DNA from: a virus
DNA length: 60,755 nucleotides
Strand: one strand, 5' to 3'
IMG/VR virus record: IMGVR_UViG_3300024518_001962
Coordinates: 1 to 60,755 of that record
This document shows positions 58,159-60,755 of this stretch, one piece after another (position 1 is the stretch's first letter; every line of letters begins with the position of its first letter). The translations under genes and the position numbers were made by a program. Below the pieces are notes generated by a model, which did no database searches, was not told the DNA's origin, and saw only the letters and a program-made list of their open reading frames with translations.

Positions 58159-58971
58159 CTATGCTCGGTCAAGTATTTCCCTCAACGCCGCATTGTCGGC
58201 CTCGGCTTTCTCGGCGCGTTCAAATTGTTTGGCAGACTCTTTAGAGGTCTGTATCTGAGAGCGCATCCATGTGTCACGGCTCTCTTCTGATTTCTCGGCG
58301 CGTTCTCTTGTTTCAATTAACTCTTTTACAAGTTCCATGTGTGAATCTATATTCTGCTTTTCAACCATTTCCACAGCAAGTTTTATGGAAGACTTCTCCG
58401 CTTTCTCAAGGGCGGTGGCGAGTTCACCCATCACCCTTTTTGATATAGGGAAATTGATTAATAATTCAGCTTGCTTTTTCCCCTCCGCAATCAGGGCCGC
58501 TGAGTCGCCGGATGGTTCAGGTTTCTTGAAGTCTCTAGGATTTTTCTCTCCTGACTCGATGCGCTGCCTTGCGTAATTTAATTTACCTAGCAGAGCATTC
58601 AGTGGGTTGCTTTCGGGAGATACCACCAGCATTTGATGAAAAGCTATTAAGCAAACGTCACATAGCTCCTCGTACTCCTCTTCCCAGGAAGAGCTTTCAT
58701 TGACTTCTTGTACTTCGGCATTTAAATGCTCAAGTCTGCTATCGTGATCTGAGCTAGGGTAGAAGTCTTGTGCGAATTTCAATATTTCCGCTGAGAGATC
58801 GCCGGATGGTTCCCCAAGCCGCGCCTTCAACTCTCGCGCTATCGTGGCGGCTAAAGGATAAATGGGTATTTCTAATTTCCCATCAATCACCTCACTCTCC
58901 GCGCTAAGGGTATCTTTGTCCCGCTTTATTACTTCATCACAAATATCATTCCATTCTTCGTTGGTCATCAT
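58159..58971 (-). CDS. MazG-like NTP pyrophosphohydrolase with coiled coil (270 aa)
   Basis: EHLNAEVQEV (Glu86/Glu89) and EELCDVCLI (Glu102/Asp105) form the metal-binding acidic pairs of MazG-like all-alpha NTP pyrophosphohydrolases, followed by a Lys/Arg segment. The last ~120 residues are coiled coil. It may hydrolyse dNTPs or the alarmone precursor pool. The coiled-coil fusion is unusual compared with ~100-residue phage MazG proteins. Confidence 0.6.
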   Translation of the reverse strand: MMTNEEWNDICDEVIKRDKDTLSAESEVIDGKLEIPIYPLAATIARELKARLGEPSGDLSAEILKFAQDFYPSSDHDSRLEHLNAEVQEVNESSSWEEEYEELCDVCLIAFHQMLVVSPESNPLNALLGKLNYARQRIESGEKNPRDFKKPEPSGDSAALIAEGKKQAELLINFPISKRVMGELATALEKAEKSSIKLAVEMVEKQNIDSHMELVKELIETRERAEKSEESRDTWMRSQIQTSKESAKQFERAEKAEADNAALREILDRA

Positions 58972-59354
58972 TTCTCCCCCTCATCGGTTTCAAGGAATTT
59001 TTTGTAATCATCATTGCAGTTAGGAAAGTGCGTGATAGTCGCGCCAACATCAGCGTTCGCACCGCAATGATTACATACCTTCATATCCGGCATGCCGTCT
59101 GGCATGTCATCGAGAATGGTTACCTCCTCGGCTTGTTTGACCGCCACCGCTACCTTTCCACCCTTGGGGTGAAGGCCGCCGTACTGGTCAATCACCCCAT
59201 CCTCCCTCACTGGACTCTTGCCGCCAGATAAATCGTACGTGTCATCCTCCGACCAGGCGCAGTTCGGGCAGCCCCATGGGCCGTAAATAACGCCCACACC
59301 GGTATCGGCCTCGTCACGGTGACATTCCACGTTTCCACATTTCGGACAATTCAT
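58968..59354 (-). CDS. Zinc-ribbon protein (128 aa)
   Basis: ATG at 59354 after AAGGAGAGAGAG. MNCPKCGNVECHRDEADTG and GCPNCAWSEDDTYDLSGG are a zinc ribbon of a type common in phages; a second KVCNHCGAN lies near residue 93. Function unknown. Confidence 0.65.
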   Translation of the reverse strand: MNCPKCGNVECHRDEADTGVGVIYGPWGCPNCAWSEDDTYDLSGGKSPVREDGVIDQYGGLHPKGGKVAVAVKQAEEVTILDDMPDGMPDMKVCNHCGANADVGATITHFPNCNDDYKKFLETDEGEK

Positions 59355-59364
59355 CTCTCTCTCC

Positions 59365-60171
59365 TTAAGCTTGAAATTCCCAGCCATCAATTTCATCATT
59401 TGGAATCTGCCGGGGCGCCACCTCGGGCGGGGGCCAGATGTCTACCCGTTCCTTGAACTCACCAACGTAATAAAACTTGGCACCATTCGAATCCTCCAAC
59501 ACCGTTACCTTTGCGGCCTCCTTGCGCTTGGCCGCATCATCCTTCCATACAAAACACTTTCCGCACCTCTCCTCATACGCCTCGCGCCGTGCATCTATCT
59601 CATCCAAGAACGCCTTGCCCTCATCATCCGGCTCCTTAACCGGCGGCGGTGCGCTCGCGCACGGGGCCAGCATCTCTTCCGGCAACGGCGCATCCAGCGC
59701 ATCACTCCAGTCGATGCTCGTGCGGATGTCCACCACAGCCTCACCGGGCATGTCCTCCACCTGCGATAACCAGTCCTCACCACACCACCGCTCATCCTGC
59801 AGTAAATGCGATACAGGCAATAAATTCTCGTCCACGTAGTCCGACCAGGTGGTCATCCATATGTCATTGTAGTTTGTTCGAAATGGGTCAGGCATGAATG
59901 TGCCGCTATGTATGTCTTCATCGTAATCAGTGTGCCAGCGCGATGCTACATTTTTGCCCATGCGGGATTTGGATGACCATGACTCTCGGCCACCAAATAA
60001 AAGCAAGGAACGTACGTTCTCACTCCCGAATTGCCTGACAACATAATGGTCAATTACCCAACTCTGAATACCCAGCTTCCCGGCCGCATCAATAACAGAA
60101 CGCGAGCTCTTCAGGGCCGCAACTATCTCACTCATGCGCGGGTACTTGGAAGGAAGAGGCAGGTAGGTCAT
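59365..60171 (-). CDS. Hypothetical protein with HTH-like start (268 aa)
   Basis: First 50 residues resemble a helix-turn-helix (MSEIVAALKSSRSVIDAAGK, then LGIQSWVIDHYVVRQFG). The middle is Trp/Asp-rich, with Pro-rich linker and a helical part (EIDARREAYEERCGKC). No known domain. Coupled to 60168-60323. Confidence 0.6.
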   Translation of the reverse strand: MTYLPLPSKYPRMSEIVAALKSSRSVIDAAGKLGIQSWVIDHYVVRQFGSENVRSLLLFGGRESWSSKSRMGKNVASRWHTDYDEDIHSGTFMPDPFRTNYNDIWMTTWSDYVDENLLPVSHLLQDERWCGEDWLSQVEDMPGEAVVDIRTSIDWSDALDAPLPEEMLAPCASAPPPVKEPDDEGKAFLDEIDARREAYEERCGKCFVWKDDAAKRKEAAKVTVLEDSNGAKFYYVGEFKERVDIWPPPEVAPRQIPNDEIDGWEFQA

Positions 60172-60323
60172 TCAATCACCAAAACATCTTTCCATGGAAT
60201 GTGCAGAGGCAACCGGGCATCCTTCGTGTTCATGTAACCAGTGCCGAATCGGAACGAGTCATCAAGGGCCTTCCACATCTCCTTTTGTACTAAATATTTA
60301 GCGATTATTCCGGTTGGCGTCAT
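60168..60323 (-). CDS. Hypothetical protein (51 aa)
   Basis: ATG at 60323 overlaps the upstream stop (TGATG); ATGA overlap downstream. Reads TPTGIIAKYLVQKEMWKALD, FRFGTGYMN, then LPLHIPWKDVLVI. The tight coupling supports it; function unknown. Confidence 0.6.
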   Translation of the reverse strand: MTPTGIIAKYLVQKEMWKALDDSFRFGTGYMNTKDARLPLHIPWKDVLVIE

Positions 60324-60595
60324 CACTTATACTCCTTCAACTTGGCGAGGGCACAATCATCCCGGTGCCCCTCCTCACGTTGCCGCTGACAAACAGCGCA
60401 ACCAATTACCTCCTGATAATCAAGGGTAAATTCCAATGACCACTCAATCTCATCGATAAGGGCCAACACATCCCGGTGATAGGGAGCGAGACAACGCCTG
60501 ATGCGTATCTCGGCCATCTCCCTCTGCGCATACTGCTCTGCCTGATTGGGGAAAATTAACCGGGCCGCCTTCTGAATGAATTGTGTGTAGGTCAT
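60323..60595 (-). CDS. Hypothetical protein with CxxC (90 aa)
   Basis: First gene after the right edge of the window. Helical, APYHRDVLALIDEIEWSLEF, CAVCQRQREEGHRDDCALAK. Resembles 57503-57796 in layout. No SD is evident before the ATG. Confidence 0.55.
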   Translation of the reverse strand: MTYTQFIQKAARLIFPNQAEQYAQREMAEIRIRRCLAPYHRDVLALIDEIEWSLEFTLDYQEVIGCAVCQRQREEGHRDDCALAKLKEYK

Positions 60596-60755
60596 GAGAC
60601 ATATGTACGTGTATATTTAAAGGATGTCAAGTGAAAAAATTATAAAAAAATTCTACTCACATTTTTGTGTGCGCTGTGTCTGCGACTCACTTAGGTTTAG
60701 GTCGGCCTCCGGCGCGCTCGATTTGGGGGGTGCGCGCCATCTCGGCAGCTCACGA
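60596..60755 (-). promoter_or_regulatory. AT-rich upstream region with candidate promoter; right edge
   Basis: Perfect TTGACA (60625-60630) with TACATA 17 bases away (60602-60607) on the minus strand points toward 60323-60595, but would leave almost no leader. AT-rich DNA (60630-60660) lies upstream. A 17-codon frame (MARTPQIERAGG..., 60687-60740) and an edge-open frame (stop at 60653) exist but neither is convincing. Confidence 0.4.

Noticed and set aside
60687-60740. 17-codon frame MARTPQIERAGG at the right edge
   Set aside because: Too short, weak SD; could be an unrelated leader, not supported as a gene.
1-60755. Prophage or integrative element
   Set aside because: No integrase, att-like tRNA fragment pair or lysogeny repressor was found; the AlpA-like HTH alone is insufficient.
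1-60755. Diversity-generating retroelement or toxin-antitoxin system
   Set aside because: No reverse transcriptase motif (YxDD) and no recognisable toxin-antitoxin pair was seen in any of the frames read.

Overview
This window is almost certainly a complete or near-complete genome of a short-tailed, tailed bacteriophage (Caudoviricetes, podovirus-like). It carries a large terminase, an ~811-residue portal protein, a scaffold, a major capsid protein, P22-gp4-like and gp10-like head-tail connector proteins, very large putative ejection proteins and a lysis cassette. No tape measure, major tail tube or sheath protein is seen. Essentially every gene lies on the minus strand, packed with ATGA, TGATG and TAATG overlaps and strong Shine-Dalgarno (SD) sites. 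The only convincing plus-strand gene is at 22113-22391. The host is a bacterium that I cannot identify: two of three tRNA genes encode CCA and the SD sites are canonical. The mix of head genes, including a phage GroES, resembles phages known from aquatic environments; that is inference. I see no integrase, DNA or RNA polymerase, or clear lysogeny repressor.

Layout in the direction of transcription (high to low coordinates). (1) 60.6-53.7 kb: accessory genes, namely zinc-ribbon proteins, a MazG-like nucleotide pyrophosphohydrolase, tRNA-Gln, a DnaJ-type zinc protein, and a two-gene membrane unit of a 2-TM protein and an SPFH/band-7 lipoprotein. A terminator and a sigma70-like promoter sit back to back at 53.63-53.73 kb. 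(2) 53.6-22.4 kb: tRNA-Cys-like and tRNA-Pro, two large virion proteins, TerL, portal, GroES-like co-chaperonin, scaffold, capsid, a terminator after the capsid gene, connector and decoration proteins, a fibre-like protein, the lysis cassette, and then ejection-type proteins interrupted by a NUMOD4-HNH homing endonuclease. (3) 22.4-12.8 kb: the lone plus-strand gene, then the replication and recombination block: a DUF1064-type nuclease, a Sak4-like ATPase, an ssDNA-binding-like protein, an SF2 helicase behind a structured leader, a protein with an SSB-type acidic tail, an HNH nuclease, a Cas4-like Fe-S nuclease and a TOPRIM/RecA-fold primase-helicase. (4) 12.8-4.5 kb: a deoxyribosyltransferase-like protein, an adenine and a cytosine methyltransferase (the latter with a nested gene in another frame), then many small zinc-binding and unknown proteins including duplicated families, ending with an AlpA/MerR-like helix-turn-helix protein. 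(5) 4.5-3.9 kb: the main intergenic region, with six copies of a ~16-bp core in alternating orientation, a candidate origin or operator array. (6) 3.9-0 kb: two HNH-type proteins, coiled-coil and membrane proteins, a zinc protein and the small terminase subunit. The small-terminase frame runs off the left edge and, if the ends are joined, would stop two codons into the right edge, which suggests a circular assembly.

How the parts fit: the host presumably supplies DNA polymerase, while the phage provides primase-helicase, recombination ATPase, ssDNA-binding and nuclease functions, DNA methylation and nucleotide-pool enzymes. The phage co-chaperonin probably assists capsid folding. The least expected items are the repeat array, the SPFH lipoprotein module, the lone plus-strand gene, the dual-coding regions and the RNA structures placed directly before genes. 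All family assignments come from reading motifs by eye; no database search was run.
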